A stretch of 10,988 nt of DNA from Coriobacteriaceae bacterium (GTDB lineage: Bacteria > Actinomycetota > Coriobacteriia > Coriobacteriales > Coriobacteriaceae): contig CABJBO010000048.1 in the NCBI GenBank assembly GCA_902363875.1, positions 1-10,988 of the forward strand. Direction: 5' to 3'. The notes under the pieces were generated by a model. That model ran no database searches, was not told where the DNA came from, and was given only the letters and a program-made list of their open reading frames with translations. Shown piece by piece: positions 1 to 6,951 of the stretch. The first letter of the stretch is position 1. Every line of letters starts with the position of its first letter. The position numbers and the translations under genes are program-made.

Positions 1-110
1 ACCTACGTTCCTCAAAGAATTGTTAGATTAAAAGTAACAGACCGGATGAAGATGCGTGCGACGGGGGCGAGGCGAATGGCTGAGCGGTATCGATATGCGG
101 GTTTAACGGT

Positions 111-139
111 ATTATATTGACCACATAGATTTTTAACTT
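111..139 (-). promoter_or_regulatory. possible leftward promoter past the ABC operon
   Basis: The minus strand carries a perfect TATAAT hexamer (plus positions 111-116). A poor -35 (AAGTTA, 134-139) lies 17 bp upstream of it. It points out of the left edge of the window, so its target gene is not visible. The stretch 1-145 otherwise holds no gene. It is more A/T-rich than the rest and contains a TGTTA/TAACA dyad at 21-39. With such a weak -35 the call is tentative. Confidence 0.3.
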
Positions 140-145
140 GCATTT

Positions 146-895
146 CTACCCGCCCTTTTCGTAGACTCGCCGATACGTGCTTAGCGCACCCTCGGCGCGT
201 CCGGCAGGCTTTGCGAAATGGGATCCAGGAGACTTCGGCGCAGCATCATCTTGCGGAATGCTTCTAATGAGCCTCCCATCCTTCAAAAACAGAATCTCAT
301 CGCACAGCCTATCGACCGAATCCAAGATGTGGGATGACATGATGATGCACGTACCAGAATCGGCCAGCTTCCTGAGAATCTCGGAATGCAAGTCCACCCT
401 GCTGGGGTCGAGCGCGTTCATGGGCTCATCTAATAGAAGGTACCGCGCGCCCGTCGCATACGCAATCGCCAGGGTAAGCTGCTGCTTCATGCCCTGGCTC
501 AGAGTGCGGATCCTCATCTTCGCGAACTCGCCTATCTGCGTTTGTTCCACTATCTCTTCGATATCGCGAGCATGCGGCCACATATCGCAAACCATCTTGA
601 GGTGATCTTCCGCACGCAATCCGGGATACAGCAGCGTCCCCTCACCAGGTGCATAGAAGATCATAGAACGGACCTCTCTCGCACCCGTACCCTGCACCTC
701 ATCCAGAACGATGCTCCCGTCCACGCGAGGACCCGGCAAACCTGCCATCGCACGCAGCAACGTCGTCTTTCCATGCCCGTTCGGAGCGACGAGACCGTAG
801 ACCGTACCCGGGGCAAACTCAGCGTTCACCGAATCTACGAGCACCTTCTTTCCATAAGAGATCGTCAGCGTTTGAAGGTCAATCATCGAGATCAT
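146..895 (-). CDS. ABC transporter ATP-binding protein
   Basis: This is the nucleotide-binding subunit of an ABC transporter; it hydrolyses ATP to drive the adjacent membrane protein and acts on the cytoplasmic face. In the 249-aa product Tyr14 fits the A-loop. The Walker A is APNGHGKTT at 37-45, with Ala for the usual first Gly and His at the middle x. The signature is LSQGM at 132-136, Walker B is LLLDE at 153-157 with Glu157 catalytic, the D-loop is ALDP at 161-164 and the H-loop is His189. A clear Q-loop Gln is missing; the region reads APGEG at 82-86. The length is normal for a single-domain ATPase. The first ATG overlaps the permease stop as ATGA, which implies translational coupling. 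However, AAAGGGG touches that ATG directly, so the ATG three codons on (position 886, MIDLQ) is better spaced from it and may be the true start. Substrate is unknown. Confidence 0.93.
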   Translation of the reverse strand: MISMIDLQTLTISYGKKVLVDSVNAEFAPGTVYGLVAPNGHGKTTLLRAMAGLPGPRVDGSIVLDEVQGTGAREVRSMIFYAPGEGTLLYPGLRAEDHLKMVCDMWPHARDIEEIVEQTQIGEFAKMRIRTLSQGMKQQLTLAIAYATGARYLLLDEPMNALDPSRVDLHSEILRKLADSGTCIIMSSHILDSVDRLCDEILFLKDGRLIRSIPQDDAAPKSPGSHFAKPAGRAEGALSTYRRVYEKGG

Positions 896-3114
896 CCCCT
901 TTCGATCTTTGGAACACTCAGGCGCACCATCAACGGAGATACGGCGCCCAAGACCACCAGCAGAGCGCCCGATGCGCCGACGACCTCTCCAAAAGGCATC
1001 GCGTTCGTCCCTCGCCCAAGGAACCCAATCGTCCCCACCTGGGAAGCGGGATCAAACGAGGCGAATGGAGCCAGCAGCGCGACGCCCATGCCCACGCTTT
1101 CAACATGAGCGCTCAACGAACCCAACACCAAGAGAACCGCGCAAACCATTCCGGTGACAACGGGGTTGCGGCTAATCGCTGCTGTCAACGCAGCGACGAC
1201 GGAAATCACGCCGTATGCCATGACCAGCAACGGAATACTGCACAACACCGCCTCCCCCACCATGGACGTTGTCGAAGCTCCCGCCCGAATGAGAGCGACG
1301 GGATACTCCGATCCACCCGCACCGTTCTTAATCACGGACACAACGACAGCGGGAACCATCGACACCAAAAGCAGCACCAAGCCAAGCAGGAGAGCCAGCG
1401 CAACAGCCGTCAGAAAACGCACATGCGCTGTTGCGGGGATCTGGAGAACCAGAAGGGAACGACACTGCAGGTGGGTGCACGCGAGCGATGTGACAACCAC
1501 GGGCAACAGCAAAAATAAGGAGGGAAGCGCTGCCTGGAGATACGAAAGGAGGATTAATGGGGGCATCTTCGTACTTAACTCGTAAACCTTGGGGTCCGGC
1601 AAGCTCGCGATCGACTCAAGCAGAAGGGCGCGCGCCTCCGCACGAGAAGGAGTCTCCGGCTCGATTCCGATCGATTGCAGGAGAGTCGCATCTGCCGCGC
1701 CCAGCTCACCTCGAGCGCGCTCGTACGTCGCAAGGCTTCGAAACCCCTCCGCAGGCATAGGCGCGTACACGAAACCCGAAAGAGCATCCCGCATGTCTTC
1801 CAGGGCCGCTTTGCCCTCGACGTCCATATTCGCAGCGTTCTGCTCTAGATACCGATCTATTGAACGGAGCTCCCCATCCCTATACCGAACAGCGGAAACG
1901 TTATCAGCGTCAGGAAACATCTCGACCAGAGCCGGGGCCAGCATCGTCGTCGACATTGCAATCGCGCATACGGCGAGGGTAGGAGAACGCAGGAGCAGTT
2001 TCCCCATCGTTCTTACGTATGCAACGGCGGAGGCACAAGCGCTCGAACGAGTTGCCGTTCTCGATGCAGTGAAGGAACCTCTCTCAAGACAAATCGGGGA
2101 TATCGGGCACGCGCAGCCGCTCTTTCCAGCAACGCAAAGCAGGCTAATTGCCAGCACCTCGATCCCGATTGCGCATACGAGGGCAATCGCGCCACGCTCG
2201 AAGCAAAGTCCAGGCAGATTCACTATCTGCGTTGTCGGGTACGGGCTATAGGCGCCGACGGTCAACTCAGTGTTCGCATACGTAAGGGGATTCAACAGGG
2301 CGAACTCACGTAAAGCGATGGATCTTCCGTAATACCCGGGAACCATCGTCACCCCCATCAGGGCACATACGAACACGATTCCAAGCGTAGGGTTATTGGC
2401 AATCTTCACGGCAAGGTGAACGACAAGCGAGATGAACGCTGCCACCAAGAATTGCAAGATGGCCGTCTGCGCGAACACCAGCCAAGCCGGTTTGATAACC
2501 GGAGTCGCATATTGAATGTAGCCTATCGGATAGAACGGCGAGCCCGGGCCATTCTTCACAAGCGCGGCGATTATCCCTGGAAGATTGATGGCGAGGACGG
2601 CAAGCATTGCAAAAACACTCGCCCATACGCTCGATGCAACAAGTCTACCCAGCTCGCCCATCGGTGCCTGGATGATGAGCTTTTCACGTTTGTTAAGACG
2701 CGCGGCAAGGAACGAGACGGCAACGGCCGTTGCGACCCATAGCAAGTACTCCTTCGATCCGTCATAATAGGTGTACTCTCCATCCGATATCTGCAGAAAC
2801 GGAAGTAGGGGAGAGAGCGGTGCCAAGATAAGACGTCCCGCGGCAAGAGGGTACAGAAGCGCGGGCATGCTTGATGAAGAGGTATAGACACCGTCCTCCC
2901 CCGCATTCACAAGCGCATCCGCATAGGATGCTGACAATTCCTGCTCAACACGGGTTATTCCCGACTCGAGGTATTCGACCCGTCCGTCGATGCCAGCCGC
3001 GCTCCTGAAGACGGGCAGAGCACAAAGAACCATCAACGCAACAACGACAACACAGAGCGACCTGGAGGAGAGAAGCGACCTAAAGATCGCCTTCGAGATT
3101 TTGAGCATATTCAT
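892..3114 (-). CDS. ABC-2-like transporter permease, two fused halves
   Basis: This is the membrane subunit of the ABC transporter whose ATPase follows in the same operon, overlapping by 4 nt. The protein has about 740 residues and about 12 hydrophobic segments. By the longest frame (start 3132) these lie near 26-45, 131-146, 165-185, 218-240, 250-265 and 312-335, and again near 380-402, 525-549, 570-600, 625-650, 655-675 and 715-735. Each half has a polar extracytoplasmic loop of roughly 85-120 residues after its first helix. The halves are homologous: KNG(P/A)G...YP at 193-202 recurs at 602-611, and the Asn-Pro at 247-248 recurs at 656-657. A Cys-rich linker (340-366) joins them. Start: the ATG at 3132 has no Shine-Dalgarno sequence; the ATG at 3114 is preceded by TAAGG at 6-nt spacing and is preferred. 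Substrate is unknown; drug, peptide or lipid export is possible. Confidence 0.85.
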   Translation of the reverse strand: MNMLKISKAIFRSLLSSRSLCVVVVALMVLCALPVFRSAAGIDGRVEYLESGITRVEQELSASYADALVNAGEDGVYTSSSSMPALLYPLAAGRLILAPLSPLLPFLQISDGEYTYYDGSKEYLLWVATAVAVSFLAARLNKREKLIIQAPMGELGRLVASSVWASVFAMLAVLAINLPGIIAALVKNGPGSPFYPIGYIQYATPVIKPAWLVFAQTAILQFLVAAFISLVVHLAVKIANNPTLGIVFVCALMGVTMVPGYYGRSIALREFALLNPLTYANTELTVGAYSPYPTTQIVNLPGLCFERGAIALVCAIGIEVLAISLLCVAGKSGCACPISPICLERGSFTASRTATRSSACASAVAYVRTMGKLLLRSPTLAVCAIAMSTTMLAPALVEMFPDADNVSAVRYRDGELRSIDRYLEQNAANMDVEGKAALEDMRDALSGFVYAPMPAEGFRSLATYERARGELGAADATLLQSIGIEPETPSRAEARALLLESIASLPDPKVYELSTKMPPLILLSYLQAALPSLFLLLPVVVTSLACTHLQCRSLLVLQIPATAHVRFLTAVALALLLGLVLLLVSMVPAVVVSVIKNGAGGSEYPVALIRAGASTTSMVGEAVLCSIPLLVMAYGVISVVAALTAAISRNPVVTGMVCAVLLVLGSLSAHVESVGMGVALLAPFASFDPASQVGTIGFLGRGTNAMPFGEVVGASGALLVVLGAVSPLMVRLSVPKIERG

Positions 3115-3147
3115 CGCCAACCTTAACCTCATCCAGTCGGAACAGAG

Positions 3148-3170
3148 GGGCCGAACAAAATGCTCGGCCC
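3148..3170 (-). promoter_or_regulatory. leader hairpin upstream of the permease gene
   Basis: GGGCCGA (3148-3154) and TCGGCCC (3164-3170) form a 7-bp stem with a 9-nt loop in the 5' untranslated region of the leftward operon. On the minus strand it is followed by CTCTGTT, which is only partly U-rich. On the plus strand it is followed by TTATTACTT, but no rightward gene precedes it. It could be a weak attenuator or an mRNA-stabilising hairpin. Confidence 0.45.
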
Positions 3171-3177
3171 TTATTAC

Positions 3178-3212
3178 TTGCCGGCAAAGTCAATTTAACA
3201 TAAACTGTTAAA
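3178..3212 (+). promoter_or_regulatory. candidate promoter with overlapping operator
   Basis: The hexamers TTGCCG (3178-3183) and TAAACT (3201-3206) are 17 bp apart, each matching the consensus at four of six positions. A perfect inverted repeat, TTTAACA (3194-3200) and TGTTAAA (3206-3212) around a 5-bp centre, covers the -10. Such a dyad would suit a small HTH dimer, and the HTH gene of this operon is the obvious candidate for autoregulation (inference). The divergent permease promoter must lie in the same A/T-rich block, so both operons could be controlled together. No clear leftward -35/-10 pair was found. Confidence 0.45.
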
Positions 3213-3249
3213 AAGTAACCTGAGTTTTTTAAATTCTTCGGAGGTTATT

Positions 3250-3762
3250 ATGAGTTCCGACAATCGCACTCCCCGGCTTCATTCCTTCCGCATCGCATGT
3301 GCGATAGCCTCTGCGACCCTTTGCGCCACCGCCATCGCACAAGTGGCGTTCTCCTTAAAGCCAGCAATCGAAGTGCTCGACAACCCTGTAATTGCAGACT
3401 CCCCCGCGTATCCAGCCCTTGCGATCTCGACATTGGTCCCTGCCGTCATCGGTATCGCTACGACCATCCTCAGCGCCGTTCTCGTGTGGACGATCAAGAG
3501 CGGAGACCCCTTCAAGAAAGGGTCTGCGACATGCTTGAAGGTGCTCGGCATTCTCTTCGTTGTTCAAGCTGCCACCAGCCTCTACGCCGGCTCACTCAAA
3601 ACCTCCGTTTCGATGTTTGGCGGCGAGGGGGCCGTCGGCGCCCAAGAGATCGCTTCATCATTCGATTGGACCTCTCTGGTTCTCGGCATCGTCCTGTTCA
3701 TGCTTTCCCAGCTCTTCTTGTACGCCCGAGAGCTGTACCTCGACTCCGACGAGATTGCGTAA
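3250..3762 (+). CDS. DUF2975 family membrane protein
   Basis: A 170-aa membrane protein of the DUF2975 type, with no established biochemical function. Four hydrophobic segments lie at about residues 12-33, 56-80, 94-115 and 141-160. Two stretches resemble the family: GDPFKKGSATCLKVLGIL before helix 3, and a DWTSLVLG-like entry into helix 4, which ends in an acidic tail. The start is supported by GGAGG (3240-3244) five bases before the ATG. Stop and next start are only 9 nt apart, so it is co-transcribed with the YozG-like HTH gene, the usual partner of this family. Opposite orientation to the ABC operon suggests, but does not prove, a shared stress or envelope response. Confidence 0.82.
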   Translation: MSSDNRTPRLHSFRIACAIASATLCATAIAQVAFSLKPAIEVLDNPVIADSPAYPALAISTLVPAVIGIATTILSAVLVWTIKSGDPFKKGSATCLKVLGILFVVQAATSLYAGSLKTSVSMFGGEGAVGAQEIASSFDWTSLVLGIVLFMLSQLFLYARELYLDSDEIA

Positions 3763-3771
3763 GGAAACGCC

Positions 3772-4023
3772 ATGCCCGTAATTGTTCGCCTCGACAAGAT
3801 CATGGCCGAGCGAAAGATTTCCTCGAACGAACTTGCCGAAAGGATTGGAACCACGCCCGTGAACCTGTCCCGTATTAAAAAAGGGCATATTCGCGGCATT
3901 CGCTTCAACACACTCGAGCAGCTATGCCTCGCCCTTCGTTGCCAACCCGGAGACCTTCTCGAAGTCATGAGCGAAGAGGATGCCCGAAAGGAGTTCGGAC
4001 TCGATTGGTCCGCCGAGGATTAG
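3772..4023 (+). CDS. YozG-like XRE/Cro family HTH regulator
   Basis: An 83-aa DNA-binding protein. The opening MPVIVRLDKIMAERKIS, a helix-turn-helix at about 17-37 (SSNELAERIG, then TTPVNLSRIKKG) and the CQPGDLLE motif at 58-65 are characteristic of the short Cro/CI-type regulators that accompany DUF2975 genes. TAAGGA, overlapping the stop of the preceding gene, serves as Shine-Dalgarno sequence at 6-nt spacing. It probably represses its own promoter and perhaps the divergent ABC operon through the dyad at 3194-3212 (inference). After the usual end of the family fold there is an acidic tail of about 18 residues ending in SAED. The reading frame then hits TAG and continues open into recombinase sequence, so the 3' end may have been reshaped by the rearrangement that placed the recombinase fragment here. 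Confidence 0.88.
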   Translation: MPVIVRLDKIMAERKISSNELAERIGTTPVNLSRIKKGHIRGIRFNTLEQLCLALRCQPGDLLEVMSEEDARKEFGLDWSAED

Positions 4024-4749
4024 AGGGCGGTCGTACTCGCCCTGCACACGGGGATGCGAATCGGCGAGGTCTGCGGCCTTCGGTGGTGCGATGTGGATTT
4101 CGAGACGGGCCTGATCTCGATCAGACACTCGGTGGCGTACGCGAAGGGAATGGGTTCGTTCATCAAGGACACCAAGACCCATGACGCCAGGGGTATCCCC
4201 ATCGACCCGGTCGGCCTACTCCCCTTCCTGAAGGAGACCCACGAGATCGACTGCGGAAAGCTGCGCTTGCGCGGCCTTACCGGGGCGGTCGAGATCGGGG
4301 ACTGCTACATCCTGTCGGAGCCGGGCGCGACCTTCGCGACGACAAGCTATATCCGCAGGGCGTTCAAGACGTTCTCGGAGACCAACGGCCTCATGGGCAC
4401 CAACGACGAGCTGATCACGTTCCACGGCCTTCGCCACACGTTCGCAACGCAGTGGATCCGCCAAGGCGGCGATATCAAGGCGCTCCAATCGATCCTCGGC
4501 CACAAGGACGCCATGGCGACGCTCAACGTCTACGCCGACATCGAGCCCATCTCCAAAATCCATAACATGCTGCGCGCCACGTCGTGCCTTTGGCGCGGGC
4601 ACCTCGGGCCGAGGGTCGATCCGGGTCCCATGTTCCAACAGAGGATCCAGGAGTCCATCGAGACGCTCCAGGCGTTCGGCTACGGCATCACCGAGCCGGA
4701 CGACCGAAATATCGCCATACGCGACGTGAAGACGAACAGTTGGCTCTAG
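4024..4749 (+). pseudogene. 5'-truncated tyrosine recombinase (phage-type integrase)
   Basis: This is the catalytic domain of a tyrosine site-specific recombinase without the N-terminal core-binding domain. Homology begins immediately after the HTH stop codon (RAVVLALHTGMRIGEV), in the same frame as the HTH gene. The first ATG (4054) lies inside the Arg I motif, so an independent start there would leave essentially nothing before the catalytic Arg. Numbering from that Met, the key residues are Arg2, Lys41 (KDTKTHDARG hairpin), His124 and Arg127 (HGLRHTFAT), His150 (LGHKDAMATLNVY) and nucleophile Tyr160. All are present, so decay is by truncation rather than by point mutation. There is no ribosome binding site. 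About 70 residues follow Tyr160, more than usual, and I do not recognise them. It is probably a remnant of an integrated element; its other end is not visible here. Confidence 0.85.
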
Positions 4750-4805
4750 CTCACCGAGTACGCGGCAGTGCTGGGCCCATCCCAACTGAGGTCACGGTGG
4801 TCCGA

Positions 4806-4849
4806 TAGGGGCGCCGCCCGCGGCATGCGCCGCGGAGCGGTACCCCCTA
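4806..4849. repeat. nested GC-rich inverted repeat
   Basis: CCGCGGC (4818-4824) and GCCGCGG (4829-4835) form a 7-bp stem with a 4-nt loop. It is enclosed by TAGGGG (4806-4811) and CCCCTA (4844-4849). It lies 56 bp after the recombinase remnant. No T-tract follows on either strand, so it is not a standard intrinsic terminator. It could be a leftover recombination site, a processed RNA end, or a factor-dependent stop. Confidence 0.5.
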
Positions 4850-4886
4850 CCGAAGGGCGGGGATGCCCTCCGCTTCCAGTTCGGAA

Positions 4887-4995
4887 TCAGCCGTCGGAGG
4901 CGTTCGGCTGACTGCGGGAACGGCCTGTCCGCTCAATGTGTTCGGCTGAGATCGGAAATCAACCCAACACGAGCCGGACACGCGCCAGACGGCTC
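4887..4995. repeat. cluster of short dyads and a direct repeat in non-coding DNA
   Basis: The gap 4750-5144 has no convincing gene; the long leftward frame crossing it is the antisense shadow of citrate synthase extended into the spacer. It contains TCAGCCG (4887-4893) with CGGCTGA (4905-4911), a second GTTCGGCTGA at 4940-4949 copying 4902-4911, and GAGCCG (4971-4976) with CGGCTC (4990-4995). The function is unknown. The cluster may be debris from the mobile element or binding sites upstream of the ACT promoter. Confidence 0.4.
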
Positions 4996-5075
4996 TTCCC
5001 CGTACGGCCTTCCCCCTTACGCTCATGTTGCAGGCATGTAACGCCGCAGCGAGCGCGCCTTTTTTGCGCCAGACA

Positions 5076-5098
5076 GGTACAATGATGAACACTGTACC
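5076..5098 (+). promoter_or_regulatory. probable ACT gene promoter with dyad
   Basis: TACAAT (5078-5083) is a good -10 box, but no recognisable -35 lies 16-18 bp upstream (GCGCCT region). The hexamer sits inside an inverted repeat, GGTACA (5076-5081) and TGTACC (5093-5098), separated by 11 bp and centred near the expected transcription start. A repressor bound there would block the promoter (inference). The leader would be roughly 55 nt. Confidence 0.4.
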
Positions 5099-5144
5099 GT
5101 AGCGGAGCGCCCCCGCGCGCCGCAACCACGCGAAAGGGTTTCCC

Positions 5145-5432
5145 ATGGCCGAGATCTCGTCCTCCCGCATCGTCATCACCGTCCTTGGCAAGAACCGCCC
5201 CGGCATCGTCGCCGGCGTCACCCGTGTTCTGGGCGAGGCCAACGTCGACATCCGCGACATTACGCAGTCCATTATCGAGGACATCTTCACCATGACCATG
5301 CTGGCCGACACCGCCGAGTCCAAGCTCGACTTCGCCGAGCTGCAGAAGGCGCTGGCCGAGGCCGGCGAGCTTTCGGGCGTCAACGTGTCCATCCAGCGCG
5401 AGGACGTCTTTAACTTTATGTACCGCCTGTAG
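5145..5432 (+). CDS. ACT domain protein, UPF0237 family
   Basis: A 95-aa protein consisting of one ACT domain, a small ligand-binding fold that usually senses amino acids. The pattern is clear: strand RIVITVLGKNRPGIVAGV (8-25) with the Gly-x-x-x-Pro-Gly ligand turn, helix VTRVLGEANVDI, and strand DITQSIIEDIFTMTMLAD. It ends in REDVFNFMYRL, close to the usual (E)DIF..MHRI tail of UPF0237 but with MYRL instead. AAAGGG at 5133-5138 gives a 6-nt spaced ribosome binding site. In most genomes this gene is followed by a UPF0210 (DUF711) gene. Here citrate synthase follows 77 bp downstream on the same strand, so a link to the entry of carbon into 2-oxoglutarate and glutamate synthesis is conceivable (inference). 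The ligand is not known from sequence. Confidence 0.9.
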   Translation: MAEISSSRIVITVLGKNRPGIVAGVTRVLGEANVDIRDITQSIIEDIFTMTMLADTAESKLDFAELQKALAEAGELSGVNVSIQREDVFNFMYRL

Positions 5433-5446
5433 CGAACAAGCCGCTC

Positions 5447-5485
5447 GGGGCAGCTTGACGTCATATCGTCCAAGCGCGCGGCCCC
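5447..5485 (+). promoter_or_regulatory. hairpin between ACT and citrate synthase genes
   Basis: GGGGC (5447-5451) pairs with GCCCC (5481-5485). Inside it GCTTGACG (5453-5460) pairs with CGTCCAAGC (5467-5475) apart from one bulged base. The structure nearly fills the 77-bp spacer and ends shortly before the citrate synthase Shine-Dalgarno sequence. There is no U-tract, so it is not a standard terminator. It may set the relative expression of the two cistrons through RNA processing or partial termination. Confidence 0.45.
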
Positions 5486-5509
5486 AAAGCGGACCGGAGA
5501 GGAGCGCGC

Positions 5510-6928
5510 ATGGCCTACGACGCCAAGAAAATCTACTACCGCTTCGACGATCACCTGAGCCGCCTGGTTCTGGATTACGAGGCGAGCCGTCAGATTTCGC
5601 CTGAAAGCGAAAACCTCTACCACGGCCTGCCGACCGACCCTTATGACGAGGGCCTGTTTGTTGAGCACAATGTCAAGCGCGGCCTGCGCAATGCCGACGG
5701 CTCGGGCGTGGTCGCGGGCCTCACTCGCATCTCGGATGTGCACGGCTACAACAAGGTCGACGGAAAGGTCGTGCCCGATCAGGGCAAGCTCACGCTTCGC
5801 GGCTACAGCATCGAGGATCTGGTCAACAATGCCCAGGCCGAGAATCGCTACGGCTACGAGGAAGTCGCCTATCTGCTTATCACGGGTTCGCTGCCCAACA
5901 AGGAAGAGCTCGACGGCTTTTGCGAGCGCCTGGGCGCCTTTAGACATCTGAGCGACGAGTACGTCAAAGAGTTCCCTATGACCACGGTGTCGTCGAGCAT
6001 CATGAACGTGCTCCAGCGCGCCGTGCTGCTGCTCTACGCCTTCGATGCCGAACCAGACGTGATCACGCCCGAGCATGAGATCGACGTGGCTATTTCCATG
6101 CTCGCACGTCTCCCGCGCATCGCCGCCTTCGCACACATGGCCTCGATCGCCAAGCTTCGCGGCTCCGAGGTTCACGTGCCGCACCCCACGCCCGGCCTCT
6201 CCACCGCCGAGACCATCCTGCAGGTGTTGCGCGGCGGCATGGCATTCAACCGCGACGAAGCCATGCTGCTCGACGTGATGCTCATGCTGCATGCAGAGCA
6301 CGGCGGCGGCAACAACTCCACGTTTGCCTGCCGCGTGCTGTCCTCCTCGGCCACCGACCCGTATTCCGCCTACGCCGCGGCCATCGGCTCGCTCAAGGGC
6401 CCGCGCCACGGCGGCGCCAACGCCAAGGTCGTGTCCATGCACGAGGACATCCGTGCGCATGTCTCCAATTGGGAGGACGAGGACGAGGTCGCGGCCTACC
6501 TGGGCAAGATCCTCGACAAGCAGGCCTTCGACGGCACCGGCCTCATCTACGGCATGGGCCACGCCGTCTATACGCTGAGCGACCCGCGCGCCGAGGTCTG
6601 CCGCCGTTACGCGCGCTCGCTTGCCGCCAAGAAGGACTTGGGCGAGGAGTTCGCGCTCATCGAGCGCATCGAGCGCCTGGCCCCGCAGGTGATGCGCGAC
6701 CACGGCATGACCAAGCCCATCTGCGCCAACATCGACCTGTACACGGGCTTTATTTACAAAATGCTCGGCGTGCCCGAGACGCTCTTTACACCGCTGTTCG
6801 CCGTCGCCCGTATGGCCGGCTGGTCGGCGCACCGCATGGAAGAGCTCTTCTGCGCGCACCGCATCATCCGTCCCGCGTATCGCCCGGTTATCGAGCCGCT
6901 GGAATACAAGCCGCTCGCCGATCGCTAG
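5510..6928 (+). CDS. citrate synthase (citrate/2-methylcitrate synthase family)
   Basis: Condenses oxaloacetate with acetyl-CoA to citrate in the cytoplasm, the entry step of the (probably partial) TCA route to 2-oxoglutarate and glutamate. The 472-aa length fits the single-domain-set bacterial enzymes with an N-terminal extension. Family motifs: KLTLRGYSIEDLV near 93-105, HAEHGGGNNSTFACRV at 261-276 with His264 catalytic, GPRHGGAN at 297-304, GMGHAVY at 348-354 with His351 the oxaloacetate-binding histidine, DPR at 358-360, and NIDLYTG at 407-413 with Asp409 the catalytic base. All key residues are intact. AGGAG, 5 nt before the ATG, supports the start. No separate promoter is visible, so it is likely co-transcribed with the ACT gene, and a strong terminator follows. 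The sequence alone does not exclude 2-methylcitrate synthase, but no propionate-pathway genes are nearby. Confidence 0.93.
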   Translation: MAYDAKKIYYRFDDHLSRLVLDYEASRQISPESENLYHGLPTDPYDEGLFVEHNVKRGLRNADGSGVVAGLTRISDVHGYNKVDGKVVPDQGKLTLRGYSIEDLVNNAQAENRYGYEEVAYLLITGSLPNKEELDGFCERLGAFRHLSDEYVKEFPMTTVSSSIMNVLQRAVLLLYAFDAEPDVITPEHEIDVAISMLARLPRIAAFAHMASIAKLRGSEVHVPHPTPGLSTAETILQVLRGGMAFNRDEAMLLDVMLMLHAEHGGGNNSTFACRVLSSSATDPYSAYAAAIGSLKGPRHGGANAKVVSMHEDIRAHVSNWEDEDEVAAYLGKILDKQAFDGTGLIYGMGHAVYTLSDPRAEVCRRYARSLAAKKDLGEEFALIERIERLAPQVMRDHGMTKPICANIDLYTGFIYKMLGVPETLFTPLFAVARMAGWSAHRMEELFCAHRIIRPAYRPVIEPLEYKPLADR

Positions 6929-6951
6929 GACGCGGACCGTTATAGAACCCG

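Noticed and set aside
4024..4749. functional integrase gene
   Set aside because: Catalytic residues are intact, but the N-terminal core-binding domain, a start codon with spacing and a ribosome binding site are missing.
4216..4785. 189-codon leftward open frame
   Set aside because: It is antisense to the recombinase remnant, whose catalytic motifs are unmistakable.
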